Shown one piece after another: positions 11,427 through 23,515 of a stretch of 64,000 nt of DNA. The translations under genes and the position numbers were made by a program. Within the stretch, counting starts at the first letter, position 1. The number at the start of each line of letters is the position of its first letter. Below the pieces are notes generated by a model that was given only the letters and a program-made list of their open reading frames with translations, was not told the origin of the DNA and did not search any database. The stretch is from Brachionus manjavacas (Eukaryota; Rotifera; Eurotatoria; Ploima; Brachionidae), in NCBI GenBank assembly GCA_019054805.1, contig JAHQIY010000032.1, positions 186,001 through 250,000 on the forward strand. Direction: 5' to 3'.

Positions 11427-12267
11427 TGGCCCAACATGACGTCATGATTTTGGGGATCACCAACGAGTCATAGCTAATTAATTTTTACGTGAATTAATTG
11501 AACATCAATTGGACGACACAGTCGAAGTTGAGTTGTTGAATGCCTATCGGTCGCCTAGTTTCGTAATTACCACCTATGCGTTCTTGCGGTTGAGAGTTAC
11601 CCTAGGCAACAGCAGAAAATCGTCGAGGATTGGACGGAAGGGACCACCGCAACCGTCAACTAAGGGTCAAAATTAATCCTATAGCCACCCCAAACTCCCG
11701 TTCGAACGCGGAACTGAACAAGCTAGACAAATTACGGAAACGTTGGGACCGAGAACGACGGGAGCTGAAGGACCACATAGAACAGTTGCAATTGGAACAG
11801 CAGTCCATGAGTACTGTTAGGAGCCAACTCGAGAAAAAATCCAGATCGAAGAGTCGGGTCCATTAACCGACGAGATCCAAACCTTGCGAGACCAAATAAC
11901 CTCGAAAACCACGGTTCTAAATCTTTTTAGAGCCAGCCGATGTTCTTGAGCACTGGTCTCGGGATTGGAAGCTGGTGTTAAGAGGTTGGAACTAAAAATA
12001 GCCGAAAAGTTACAACTCCGTCAGCGTCAACAGTCTGAATGGACCGATGATTTGGCTGAGGCCTCGAAAATTTGCCACGAATTTAACAGAGCCAAAGAAG
12101 GTCTCGAACAGGAACGGAGAAATCTAATGGCTCGAAACCAAACTGTTGAAGCTAGGAACGAGCGTTTGGAGTTAGAAGTAACCGAGGCAAGACAACAAGT
12201 TGATACAAAGGATCGACAATTGGAGACAACCCAGCTGGACAACCAACATAGTATAGTTGGTACTTAA
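11427..12267 (+). pseudogene. GC-rich coiled-coil ORF remnant, probably transposon-derived
   Basis: GC content rises sharply here compared with both flanks. It opens MAQHDVMILGITNES then hits a stop; another frame reads RELIEHQLDDTVEVELLNAY. The open segment 11630-11866 (LRKRWDRERRELKDHIEQLQ) and 11965-12267 (LEVTEARQQVDTKDRQLETT) are heptad-rich, highly charged coiled coil joined by broken sequence. There is no catalytic motif. The body resembles gag-like or ORF1-like structural proteins of retroelements in style only. The composition shift points to a transposon or transferred origin; the family is unknown. Confidence 0.5.
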
Positions 12268-13540
12268 TAATTACTAAATTTTAACTTTAATTAAAATAAA
12301 TTTATTTTAATTTTGATTTCAAATTTGTCGCCTTTAAACGATAATATGAGTTGTTGAAATATTTTTTTCAATTTTTTCCAAATTTCCATTTAATGCTTTA
12401 AAATTCTTATTATATTGAATAAAAAATTCATTTCTTTACTGTAACGGTAAATAAGTATCTGTCATTACTATTGCAGTGGCTTTTTTAGATACTGATGGTT
12501 GATTTAATTTAAAAAACCCTCGTGCTCAGCGTTGTCTTTTTGTACAATAACTTTGTCATTGAGAATCAAGTAACCAAATTCACACGATTTAACACTCAAA
12601 GCATTCCTGGGAATTATTTTCTCTTCTATTGGTAAATGTAAAAATCTTAATTTGATCAAAATATTGAAAATATATATATTAACAATTTAAAAAAATTTTT
12701 TTTTCAAAAACTGTGATCTATTTATTATTAACGTTTTCAAAATTAATAACATATTTATCATTTTTAAAATCTACAACTACAGAGTTTCACCTAAATAATT
12801 CTTTTTTTTAATCTAGCTGATTTTTAATGATAATTTCACAATACTTAATGTTTATTTCAAGATGATATTAAAAATTACATGTAAAAACTGAAAATAAATA
12901 ACGTGCAAACTCAACATAATCACGTTAATTTTATATTTGTAAAAATCAATATACCGACATCATCAACAATGAAAGTTGATACTAAAAATTGCATTCTAGT
13001 ATGCATAATTAAAAATCAGGTAAATATAGAAAAAGCTCAATAATAAAATAAAATACTAAAATTAATTTATTTATTACAAAATTTTGAAGATAAAAAGAAT
13101 AGTAAATTAATTTGAAAATAAAAAAAACATTTATAATTTTTGAATTTGAGATTTTTAATAAAAAAAAACTTTACTCGATTTTCATGTAAATTCTTCCCAG
13201 CATTTTGAAACCATTACTGGACTAAAAACCTGAAAAATTTTTCTTAACGATAGAGTTTTTTGGCCATCAGACCAATACAGAAAAAAATTTGATTTACAAA
13301 AAAAGGTTGGTACAAGAATTAGAAAAGAATGCAAACTCAAATCTAACTTAACTTCTTCAGTTCAATAAATTCAATTAGTTTTTTTTTAATTGCACATTTT
13401 GAAATAATTTGAATTTCTATATAATTTTACAAAATTCAATTATTACTTATTAATATTTTTTAAATAAAATTAGCTAAAATATTTGAATGTTCAAAGAAAT
13501 TACTTTCAAGAGATCTAATGGTGGGATATAATTAAATTAG
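12268..13540. other. AT-rich intergenic DNA
   Basis: Long A/T runs without a supportable reading frame. No RNA gene, splice pattern or repeat with clear boundaries was recognised. Confidence 0.4.
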
Positions 13541-14385
13541 TATAAACGATACAATCGGTCGCAAAAAAGAATAGCTCATAGCTGTTAATAGATATTGGCT
13601 CAGAAAAGGAATTCATCAGAGAACGCTCTCATTATTGTTTAAAAATAAATCATCACAAAATCAAATAAGTCATTATCTGGAACAATAATGATATTATAGC
13701 TTTTTACCTTGGTTCAAAAAAAGGAAGAGCCCTTTTTCTTTCCTATAATACCTCAACTCCTCGTGAGCTTTTTAATTTAAATGATGATCAAATTGCTTTT
13801 TTTGTTGATGGTACATACTGCAGGTGCGAAAAGAGTTCAAATAATCAAGTTCAATATGATACGTATAGCGAACAAAAAATTATTCACTTGTAAAGCCCGT
13901 TCAGATGGTTAGATAAATGATTGTAACGAACCATTTAGAGCTAATAAAAATGATGTGTCAATTCTTGATCTAGAGAAAGACGAAGATCTTTTAAGAATAC
14001 TGGAACTAAAGAAAATTTTTTTTCTTGGATAGAAGGAAATTGTAATTATTATTAAATTGAACCTAATATCTAATATTATTCTTTTTTCTTAATTTTTTTC
14101 TAAGGTTTGAGTTATATTTATTGAAAATTGGAAGAAGTTTACAATTTGAAGCACAAATTCCTCGCAAGCAACTCGAAAAGATAAAAAATTCTGATAGTAA
14201 TAAAAATGGGAAACGGTTGACTGTTGAACAATTAACAAAAAGTCGTTATGTTAAAAGATTTGTTTGCTTTATTTTAATAATCAAATTATAATTAAAATAT
14301 TTTTAAAGTGAAGGTTCATAATTGAATATGTAAATGGAAAGTTGAAAAGACTAAAAGCACCAGACAATATTAGAAATAAACCAAA
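13541..14385 (+). pseudogene. DDE_Tnp_4 (PIF/Harbinger-like) transposase, degraded
   Basis: Blocks of a DDE superfamily endonuclease appear in order across frames: VNRYWLRKGIHQRTLSLLF (about 13580-13640), QISHYLEQ, an intron- or frameshift-interrupted stretch to FFVDGTYCRCEKSSNNQVQY with the first catalytic Asp (about 13800), FRANKNDVSILDLEKDEDLL (about 13940-13990) and IFFLDRR with the second Asp, then after an AT-rich gap PRKQLEKIKNSD, TVEQLTKSRYVKRF and IIEYVNGKLKRLK with the candidate Glu. At least two frameshifts and several stops make it inactive. The order and spacing fit DDE_Tnp_4 proteins that are abundant in many invertebrates. No terminal inverted repeats were found. Confidence 0.7.
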
Positions 14386-14389
14386 AACA

Positions 14390-16008
14390 CCAACTTTTTT
14401 AAATTAATTTTTCCCTTCAATTTAGCTAAATATAAAAAAACCCAAAAACATTTTTTATAAAAACAAAAATGATATTTACAATTCGGTAATAACAAAAAAA
14501 TGACAAGAACTAAACAATTAAAAAATATTTTTACAAAAAAATTTTTGTCAAAAGTAGTGAGATTGTTTGGGTCAATGAAACGCAACATGGTAGTTGATCT
14601 TGATTTTTTCATTTTTCCTAACATGGGAAAATCCTCTACAATATCCTTATTAATAGCCTCTTAATTTAATTAAATTTTTTTTTAATAAAATTAAAAATTG
14701 CTATAAATTGTTTATCCTTATAGGCCTTTTATGCATTTTTATATATCGGTATGCCATACTCATTCTAAAAAATTAGAGAAATTAAAAATTTATAAAAAAT
14801 ATTAACTTTTTTTACTCTAAAATTGACATTTCCCCGATAGTCTTGTACTTTCCGGCAGTATTTAATACATAAAATCAAAACCAATGTTAAAAGAATGAGA
14901 AACATTAAGAAGATAATTATTTTATTTTCTAGACCAAAACTAAACCAATCGCAATTAAACTGCGTTTTTAAATATTTTTTCTCAAAACTTCGTCAGCTAG
15001 AAAGAAAATTATTTTTCACAAAACCATTTGAATTAGTCTAAAAAAGGTTTTTGAAGTATTTAAATCCACATTTGGATTGGTAAAATTAATTCATGGGTTA
15101 TCATGAAATGTATTTTTGGTCAAGTTAATAAGCATGGTTGTTAAAACTTTAATATTTGATGTTGTTGGTTGTTCAAAACTTGTTTCTAACAAAACGCTTT
15201 GCTTAATCTATCCAGAAAGCTGATTGCCATTTTTAAGCTAAATTTTTTTTAACTGAAAGATGATTTTGAAAATTTTGAAAAAGCTTTTTTTTTATAAATT
15301 GAATTAGATCAGCAAAATTGCAATTTTTTCATACGAGATTATTTTTGTTCAGTAGAATATATCCAAATAAAAGTTAAGCTAGATTTGAGATGAATTTTAA
15401 GTTTTTTTTGCCAATTTGATAAGTAAAAAATGAACAAAAAAAAAACATTTTTAGCGAAAATCGCTTTTAAATGACACCTTATATTCAAGATTTCGATTTA
15501 TTCTTATCTTGAAAAAACGGGCATTTTTTCAATACAAATCCGGTAAAATCCTTTGAGAAGGTAACGCTTTCGCTTACGGTAACGCTAACGAATAACTCTG
15601 ATGGTTTATTAAAACTATAACTTAAAAACTCTTTTATAATGCCATGATAAACATTTTGCATTCTATAAATTTTGCACTAAAAATTAGATGTTAATTATTT
15701 AGATCTGATAATAGAGTTTCGTTGTCGATTCTATTTATTGGTCATCATAAATAAACCAAATGAGCTTTTTTAAATTTTGAAATTTTGAACTGTAGAACAT
15801 CGTAAAAAATCTCATTTTAAATTCTTTATCATTTGAAACGCGAATAAATTTTTTTTAGAATTTAGCGGGAATTTTATATGCTCTGTTCAAGATCGCTTTC
15901 TTTTGTAATCATTTCTTCAAGAAAAAGTCAATGAAATATCTCATTTCGCCAGCTACTAAAATTTGTGTTATATTCTATCTGATCGAGGTATTTGTTTTTT
16001 TTTGATTT

Positions 16009-16038
<30 letters not shown>
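14390..16038. other. AT-rich intergenic DNA
   Basis: No gene recognised. An open frame 14370-14624 (-) is hydrophobic and AT-driven and is not supported. A GGTAACGCT-type motif repeats at 15560-15590. (AAT)n at 16010-16036 is the tail of the adjacent LINE. Confidence 0.4.
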
Positions 16039-16039
<1 letters not shown>

Positions 16040-16094
16040 GCTACGGCAAGCATGCTTGCGGAGACGTCTTACTAGGAAGACATCTATGGTAGCT
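16039..16094 (-). other. LINE 3'-end structured tail (copy 1)
   Basis: AGCTAC at the left pairs with GTAGCT at the right. Inside are two helices: the palindrome GCAAGCATGCTTGC and GTCTT/AAGAC. It is bounded on the minus-strand 3' side by (ATT)n. The same three-helix plan occurs at 20958, 36459, 45661 and 46258. Confidence 0.75.
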
Positions 16095-16245
16095 AGATGC
16101 ATTGAAATATAGTTTCATAACAAAAACTTTATAACCTCCTTAAATTTCCTCAAGTCCACCGGAATATTTCCATGCATCTAGTCTATTTTTGAACTGGTTT
16201 ACAGTCGAGACATCGATTACTTTCTTAGTGAGGCTGTTCCACACT

Positions 16246-17726
16246 CTAATCACACGATTTGTGAAAAAGCTGGGCGCAGTTGGTAGGTGCTTGGACGGAC
16301 AGGCGCCTCTTGTGCCCTCTAATACCTTGTGCTGGTCCTGGTTGGGAAAGTGAGCTGCAATACGGGGGAGGTCTGACCCAATCTATGTTGTTTAAGCCGC
16401 TTCTTATCTTGAACATTTGGATCATGTCTCCTCTTGTCCTGCGTTCGCTCAGAGTGGGCAAACCCAAGATGAAAAGGCGATCGCTGTAGCTTAAGTAACG
16501 GATTCTTGGAATGAGTTTGGTTGCTTGTCTTTGAACTTTCTCAAGAATGTTGCTGTCCTTGGCAGTGTTGGGGGACCAGACCACTGCTGCATACTATAAA
16601 TGGGGCCTGACATATGCGCAGTATGGCGTTATGAAGGTGGTGTTAGTCCAGAATTTGAACGTTCTTCTCAGCTGTCCAAGGATAGAGATAGCTTTATTTG
16701 ATTGGGCTTTGATATGGCTGGAGAACTTGAGATTGCTCGTTAAGGTTACTTCCAGATCTTTTTCAGTACTTGTTTGATTAAGTACTGATCTGGTCACACC
16801 CATGCAGAGGTCTATGTCCGAGTACTTGGTTTTGCCGGATCTGCTGCATTCCATTACTTTACATTTTTCGGTGTTGAACAGCATCTGCCACGTTGTTGAC
16901 CACTCAGTCAATGCATCAAGGTCCCGTTGCAGCAATGCCAGGTCGTTAACATTACGGATTGTTGCGATGAGCTTAATATAGTCCGCAGAAGCTTGATCAC
17001 GTGGTTTACTATATCAGGCATGTCATTGATGTAGATAACGAACAGCAGTGGGCCTATAACACTTCCCTGGGGTACTCCACTAGTGACTTCCTTCCAGTCC
17101 GTCACATACTGTCCTATTGCTACTCGCTGCTTCCGACCTGATAGGAAATTTCTGATCCATTTCACTATGCGATCCTCGAAACCGTACGCGGCCACTTTAT
17201 TACACAGAGACTCGTGACACACTTTGTCAAACGCTTTGGCGAAATCCAAAAATACCACCAAAACATTCCAGCCGTTGTCAATACCCTCGCTGATCCATTT
17301 CACTTTATTGCTGAAGAGGTGTTCCATCATTACATCTCTTATGATCCGTTCCATGATCTTACAAGGCAATGCAGTTAGGGAAATTGGCCTATAATTGCTG
17401 ACCAGACTTCTGCTTCCTTTCTAGAAAAAAGGCGTGACTTGGGCTCTTTTCCACAGATCGGGAGTCTTACCAGAGGTGAAAGACTGGACAAATATAACGC
17501 TGAGAGTTTCGGGGAAGCCGTTGGCGCAACTCTTTACGACGAACGGATGTATGCAGTCTTGACCAGGTGATTTTCGAGGGTTGAGACGGTTTATTTTCTT
17601 TATGACGCTGTCTGGTGAGAAGACGTCCAAATTGACCACGCATTTGGTGTTTGAGCGACAGGGCATTGCAGGAACGGACTCATAGTCACGGAGACTAAAC
17701 ACGCTGCTAAAGTGTTCATTTAGCAA
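16246..17726 (-). pseudogene. LINE ORF2: reverse transcriptase part
   Basis: From high to low coordinates: IKKINRLNPRKSPGQD, an in-frame stop near 17421, NYRPISLTALPCKIMERII, FLDFAKAFDKV with the first catalytic Asp, SGVPQGSVIGPLLFVIYIND, a frameshift near 16995, then ADYIKLI where the sister element has FADDTKLI, then EKCKVM, STEKDLEVTLTSNLKFSSHI and the C-terminal RRTRGDMIQMFKI. Between LFSNKVKW and ISEGIDNGW the expected QHGF block is missing, indicating an internal deletion. Loss of the second Asp of the ADD box plus frameshifts predicts no activity. Confidence 0.88.
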
Positions 17727-17816
17727 TCTGACGATTACTCTGCCGTCCGTCTGAATGCAGCCATCAGCGTCTAATAGACCTTTGATTGAGTCATTGCAAG
17801 CCTTCTGGCTATTTAT

Positions 17817-19082
17817 TTAGTTGAAAAGGAGCTTTGGTTGGAGCTTGCAGGATCTCATGATGAAAGCTTCAAACTTGCAAATAGCCTTCCTTACTGCAGT
17901 CTTAACTTTTTTGCAGGACTGTATGTAAGCGGCTTTCAAGTCCGCATTGTAAGGAGCTGATCTACAGAGGCAGTGAAATTTATACTTTTCCCTGTTTAGT
18001 GCCTTGATGCTTTGGTTAAGCCACTTTGTATTTGAGCGGAGCTGTGTTTTTCTCACTCTAGTTGGTATGGCGAGGCAGGAAGCAGAAGCATAAACGCTGA
18101 CTAGGAGATTGTATGAAGAGTCGGCATCATCGGACGAAAGTCTATCTCTGCAGTCTAAGATTTTTTCATTAAATAAACTGCAGTTTCCCTTCGAATAGAC
18201 TGGCCGAGGAAAGCGGGATGCGGAAGCTCCGGTATTTGATCTCAGTTCGTAGCTCAAGCGAATAGAAGAATGTAGGCAGTTCTTTTCCGTTAGCCCGAGC
18301 GGCGGCCCGTGTGACACTCTGAAGATTCTTGCAGGGTCGTCAGTCAGAACAAGGTTCAGTATATTGTCCTTAAAAGTAGGTTCCAATACGTGCTGGGTAA
18401 GGTAGTTCTTGTTTAAACAGTCAAGAAAATCCAGGCTGGACCGACGACCTTTGTTTTTGCAAACACCACCTGAATGGTACCAATTTATGTCTGGGAAGTT
18501 GAAGTCTCCGGCCACTAATAAGCTGCAGGACGTATTCTGGCTACAGAGTCTGCTTGCAAAACCGATCGACTTGTTAATCTTAAAGTTTGTCACACTGGCG
18601 GAGAACGGGGGACGATACACACAACCAACCAGAATCGTTTCAGCACCTGTCTTGATCCTACACCATACTTGTTCACTGCTTACCTGCAGTAGCGGATGTT
18701 CATTTATTTCAAAACTTTCCAGGTCATTGCGGACATAAATAGCAACACCACCACCACGCACTGCCTCTCTGTTCCTGCTATAGAGCTTGTAATTAGTAAG
18801 GCTGACTCTGCTGTGGTCTTAGAACCAAGTCTCTGTGATCATAATTACATGTGGGAAGTTGTGGTACTCGATTACTGAGTTAAAGTCGCTCCATTTGTTG
18901 ACCAAGGAAGTTGCATTTGAATAGATAAAATTTAGATTAGTAGAGGCTATATTTACATTGACTGATTTGCTTTTAGGGTTGTAGGCCTTCTTATTCGGGC
19001 TTATAAATTTCTCTGAGCTCACCCCAGCGGATGCCCCAGTAGAACTTCTTGCCTTCGTATTGCCCGCTTGATTTAAAACCAT
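17817..19082 (-). pseudogene. LINE ORF2: APE-type endonuclease part
   Basis: The N-terminal part (19082-18819) ends LNFIYSNATSLVNKWSDF and MITETWF, the usual Asn and Glu blocks, then a stop. The next open part (18761-17817) carries GGGVAIYVRNDL, VGCVYRPPF, LLVAGDFNFPDINW (catalytic Asp/Asn) and NILNLVLTDD. Where most APE-type nucleases have SDH, this copy reads LTEKNCLHSSI. The sister element has SSDKNKLHHTL at the same place. The segment ends in a basic linker leading to the RT. Confidence 0.85.
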
Positions 19083-19734
19083 AGCGGTGCCTCCCTTCAG
19101 TGCCTCCTTTCAATTCCTGGTTACGTCTGTTACGCTCTTCTCTAAGATTACGATCGAGAACTCGTTCACATTGGGTCTTATCAGGATTGACGTAGACCTG
19201 CTCGAAGCCCGTCCGGTCTTTCAAATCCTTCGACTTGGATATTGCTTGCTGTTTAAACTTTGTTTCCTTAAATGTGACCACTATCTTGTCCAGGCGGCTG
19301 CCGTTAGCCGACTTTATTCTAGGCTGGTACTTCACTTGGTCCCTATCTAAATTCAGGACCTCAAGTACCTCGTTGACTCTCTCTTTGTCGGTGTCTTCAC
19401 TTTCGGAATACCCGGCGCCAGAGATAACCACGTTGTTCTGGATTCTTTCGGTTTCGCTGAGGTCCTTTCTCACGTTTGCAATCATCACCATAGTGCTCTC
19501 AGGTTTTTACCTGTTGCTTATGACGCTTGCCCACGAAAGGGCCGGGGCGGCATTATTTGTTACTGGATTTGCTTTCAAATCTGCTATTTCCGTTGCCATT
19601 TCTTTAATTTGGTCCTTTTGAGCCTTCACGATGCTTACTAAAGCCATAACATACTTTAGCATCTTCTTTAAAGTATCAGTACTTTGTCCTGGGACGGTTG
19701 GCCAGTCCTCTAATATAGAAAATGCTTCGTCCAT
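18991..19734 (-). pseudogene. LINE ORF1 in two pieces
   Basis: The first piece (19734-19507) begins MDEAFSILEDWPTVPGQS, contains a coiled-coil-like segment IVKAQKDQIKEMATEIADLK and ends at a stop. The second (19491-18991) contains NNVVISGAGYSESEDTDKER and a basic stretch around NLREERNRRNQELK, consistent with the esterase-less, RNA-binding ORF1 proteins of many LINEs. The last part overlaps the start of ORF2 in another frame. One stop separates the pieces; they probably formed a single ORF1. The exact fold is not recognised. Confidence 0.65.
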
Positions 19735-19745
19735 TTGTTTAATTT

Positions 19746-20957
19746 ATGTTAATTAAATTTTTTGATATTTTTTATTATATATCAAAAATATATAATTTGA
19801 ATGATTCTTTTTTTTACTTAAGGTTTGTTTCGGTAACTTAAAATTTTTATTCCTCAATTTAAAAAATCGATTTGTATTCTTAAAAAACAATGTTTTAATT
19901 ATTTTTAAAATTTAAATTTAATAAAAATAACTATTTTTTAACTTTAGCCATTGATTTTTTATCAAAATTAAATAAAAACTTGTTTTTATATTCAACATAA
20001 AATGTCTATTAATAGTAATTAAATACAAATATTTAAGCATTTTTATTACAAATAAAATATTTCCTTTACAAATCAAAAATTGATCTTTATTTGCAGTACT
20101 CCAGATTGAATTGGCTTTAATTTAGTCTGTTAGGAGTTATGTAACTGGAGTAGGATATACCTAAAGCTTAATTTTCAGAAGATTTTGGCTTATCAAACTC
20201 ATTTATTTGTGAATAAATAAAATAATAAGTTTTAAATTTGCTACCTTTGGTCCTTCAGCTGACTAGTTTATTTTAAAGGTAGAACATTAATCTTCTTCCT
20301 GTTGTTTTAAGGAAGCGAAAAGTTGTGATTCAATACGTTGTTTGATATTAACAAATTTGCTGAGTTGTTTGGTGTCGAAAGAGTTGAACACTGAGTTTAT
20401 ACTTTTTTATGTAGGATGTTGTTGGTAGTGTTTAATTAAATTCTGTAACAAAAGCTCTAGACACGACATCTGAAATGCAATGCTTGTCTTTCTCAAATTA
20501 AGGTTTTTTAGATATCAGCATCTTTATCGCTTTGGGTTATTCCAGTTTAAACAAATTCAATATTTCTTGATTATAAGAAAAGACATTTTGTACAAGATTT
20601 ATTTTCAATCCGATTTGGATTAATTTTTGGTCAAATTTTTCGAGGGTTTCTATTATTTCGTCTTAAAATCGGCTCCGGTTTCTTTCGCTAAATACTTCAT
20701 AATTTTAGCTCAAAACTTTAGAGAACAAAACAATTTTCAGATTTTTGCATCTATTTTATTAAATTTTTTTCAGGATATAGTATAATTTTTCATCATAAAA
20801 ATAGCCGGACCGTTTCGAATGGGTAATAATTGCGGTGAAGATAACAGTCATATGTCAAAAATCTTTAAAAATTTTTAGATATTTTAGATGTCGTGATCGT
20901 AAAATATTTGATTGTAGCGTTGTTTGGAAACAACCTGTTCAAATAATAATTATAAGT
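19746..20957. other. AT-rich intergenic DNA between two LINE copies
   Basis: No open frame of substance on either strand. The left edge adjoins the 5' end of the first LINE; the right edge carries the AAT-rich tail of the next copy. Confidence 0.45.
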
Positions 20958-21860
20958 AGCTACGGCAAGCAAGCTTGCGGAGGCGGTCTACTAGGAGATA
21001 GCCTATAGAAGCACATTATCAATAAAAGGAAAATTACAGCAATAAGAGAAACTGATAAGATTTTGTAATATAATTGACATAATTGGTAACTTTGATATAC
21101 AATACGATACACAAATAAAATGTTAAAAAATAAGAAGAAACTGAGAGGGGTATATAAAAAAAGATATTAAAAAGAAATATTAATAAAATTATTATGTGGT
21201 AAATTTGGTCGGCTTTAAAATCGTAGCGATTCTTGAATTGATTGACTGCCCTGTTCGTAAAAGATTTAGCCCTCTACGAACATTTGTTTGTGGCTTGTCG
21301 GGATAGTCTTCTCGTATGCCTCCTGATTCTTCTAGCCGCCCGATTGGGAGAGTGAGCTGCTGAGGGCCTGGAGGTTCGCCCAGCTTACTTCGTTGATGCC
21401 GTTTATGAGCTTGAACTGCTGGATTATGTCAAGTTTAGGATGGAAAGGTGATCCTCGTTAGTCGCCTTGGCATAATGCTAGAAGGGGACCAGACGACGGC
21501 AGCGTATTCCAGATGGGGCCTCACGAAAGCACAGTAGAGGGTCCTGCATGTGTCAATGGTCCATTATCTGAAAGTCCGTTTTAGCTGACCGAGGTTGCAC
21601 GTTGCTCTGTTGGCTTGTGATCGAATGTGGTAAGTGAACTTCAGAAAACTTGAGAAAGTTACTACCAGATCCTTCTCAGTGTCTACAAAGTTTAGTGCAC
21701 TCCTTGAGTCAAAATCACCTATTAGTAGCTCAGAATCTGCGAAGTGGTTTTTGCCGGACCTGTTGAACTCCAACATCTTGCATTGTCCACATTGAAAAGC
21801 ATGCGCCACTTTTTCGACCCTTGTCTATACCGTCACTAATACGCTCCAATCAACCTTGCT
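20958..21860 (-). mobile_element. 5'-truncated LINE copy
   Basis: The structured tail (20958-21012) is followed upstream by degraded RT C-terminal sequence. The open segment 21809-21564 reads QCKMLEFNRSGKN, VDTEKDLVVTFSSFLKFTYH and ATCNLGQLKRTFR, matching block for block the 16.6-16.9 kb part of the larger LINE. Beyond it, VRPHLEYAAVVWSP is recognisable in other frames. GC is higher than background. It is a 5'-truncated, frameshifted relative of the 16-19.7 kb element, which is typical of incomplete target-primed reverse transcription. Confidence 0.8.
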
Positions 21861-22589
21861 TGACTTTGCTAATTAAAAATGGATGGTATTTAATGTGTTT
21901 ACTAATTTGAAGAAACTGTTTACTAATATGAAGAAAAGTGTTTTCAAGTCGAAAATAAAATAAAATCAGATTTATTTTTATTTATTAAATTATTTATTTA
22001 AATTAAATAAAGAAAACAAAGCATTATTAAGAAAATTATTAGAGGCTAAATTAAAACAAAAAAAAGGATTTAAGTAAAAAGAAAAACACAACAAAAAGAG
22101 AATTATTTTTGTTTTTTTTTATATTTTTAGTCAGATAATTTGCATAGAGGGGGCCTATCTTATTCATAATACTAAAATTTAGATAAAAAAATTTGATTAT
22201 TAAAAATGATAACATTTCAATCTATTTTAAGTTATTTGCTAATCATTTTGATTGATGAAAACCACAGAAAAATTAATAAAAAATTATAAAATAAAAACTA
22301 AAAAATTTATTCTAATTAGAATACAATTTTCTTCAAATTAGAAAACATATTTTATTTACCTCATTAAAAATTTTACCAAGAATTTATCACAAATCCATCA
22401 AAGTTTTGAAGAAACGTACTTTTGGAATTGTGATGTAATCAGACAATGAATTGAAAGTGATAGAAAACAAAAAGAAGTATAAATCTTAATGACTAAGTGA
22501 TGAAATTATAAAATAAAATCTAAGAAGTGAGAGATAACAATGTCAAATATTTCTTCAATTATTAGAAACATTAATTTACTTATATTGAG
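21861..22589. other. AT-rich intergenic DNA
   Basis: Nothing recognisable; the 3' LTR expected for the following Ty3 element was looked for here and not seen. Confidence 0.45.
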
Positions 22590-23123
22590 CATGAAGGGGA
22601 GCTATTTCCTATGATGAATAGCCATTGCTCTTCAATAAAACTTCAACTTTTTATCATTAAATGGTGGACCATTGTCCGTCCTTATCACTGACGGAATCCC
22701 AAAACATGCATATAAACTGTCTAACCTTGGTATCACTATATGTCCTCAAGTCAACCCCACTATCTTAATTGCAGAGATCTTTGTACAGTCATCCATCAAT
22801 GTAAATACATAGTAACCTGTAGGAAGAGGTCCGAAAAAGTCAGCACTTACCTCATCTCACGCATTCGACGGCATTTCAGCCCATTGTACTGGGATGTTCA
22901 CACGATTGACTGTTGTACTAACTTGACATCTAAAACACTTACCAACTTCGTCCTCCACCATCATATCAATGCCTTGAAACCGTACCTTAGAACTGAGAAG
23001 TCTCTTTGTTTTAAGGATGCCTAAATGTCCTTCATGAGCAAGAGCAACTGCTTTCACGTGCATTGACTTAGGTATTACTATCTTCCGCCCTTTGAGAACT
23101 ACACCATCGCTCGACACTGACAA
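22590..23123 (-). pseudogene. Gypsy integrase, C-terminally truncated
   Basis: VALAHEGHLGILKTKRLL and VGKCFRCQVSTT form the HHCC zinc domain. The catalytic core follows with breaks: QWAEMPSNA, ADFFGPLPTGYYVFTLMDDC in another frame, and RTDNGPPFNDKKLKFY with the second Asp (about 22680). After IHHRK and a stop the similarity fades near 22590, so the last Glu block and the C-terminal domain are missing. Confidence 0.75.
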
Positions 23124-23515
23124 TTCATCTTTAGTTTTAAAAAATTTCCTAAGCCTTGCTTGATCCTCGCTTTTAATATACTGACTTTTGAGTAGATCAA
23201 TTACTAAACAAAGCTCAGAGTCCGACGCTGTTTCTAGTCTAGTGAAAGCTTTCGGTGTCGCGGAGTCAACGACAAAGTTGATAAATTCTTCGATAAAATG
23301 TTAATCAGAATGTTCCATGGTTTGGTCAGGATGTCTTGAAATAAAGCTAGCGAAATTCTCTTTTCCAGGCTTATGAACAATTGTGAACCTGAACGGTGAC
23401 AGCCTCAAAACTCAGCTTCGATTCTCGCCTGCGATCTACCCCTTTTTCCATTATAGTTGAACTGAATTGCCTTATTATCTGTGATTATCTTAAATTCTTT
23501 CCCATAGAGGTAAAT

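Larger units (their letters stand above)
16039..19745 (-). mobile_element. LINE (APE-type non-LTR retrotransposon), near full length, dead
   Basis: A minus-strand non-LTR element with ORF1, an ORF2 carrying apurinic-type endonuclease and reverse transcriptase, a 3' region that folds, and an (ATT)n tail. Its GC is far above the host background. The layout resembles CR1/Jockey-group elements; the clade is not fixed. Defects: ORF1 and ORF2 are each broken by stops or frameshifts, the finger-side segment of the RT is shortened, and the catalytic motif is altered. A second element of the same general type lies at 41.96-45.77 kb (+), with corresponding blocks. Confidence 0.9.

Noticed and set aside
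16280..16777. Plus-strand frames opposite the RT C-terminus
   Set aside because: Antisense shadows of the GC-rich LINE.
18409..19621. Plus-strand open frames over the first LINE
   Set aside because: Shadows of the minus-strand LINE ORFs, which carry the conserved motifs.
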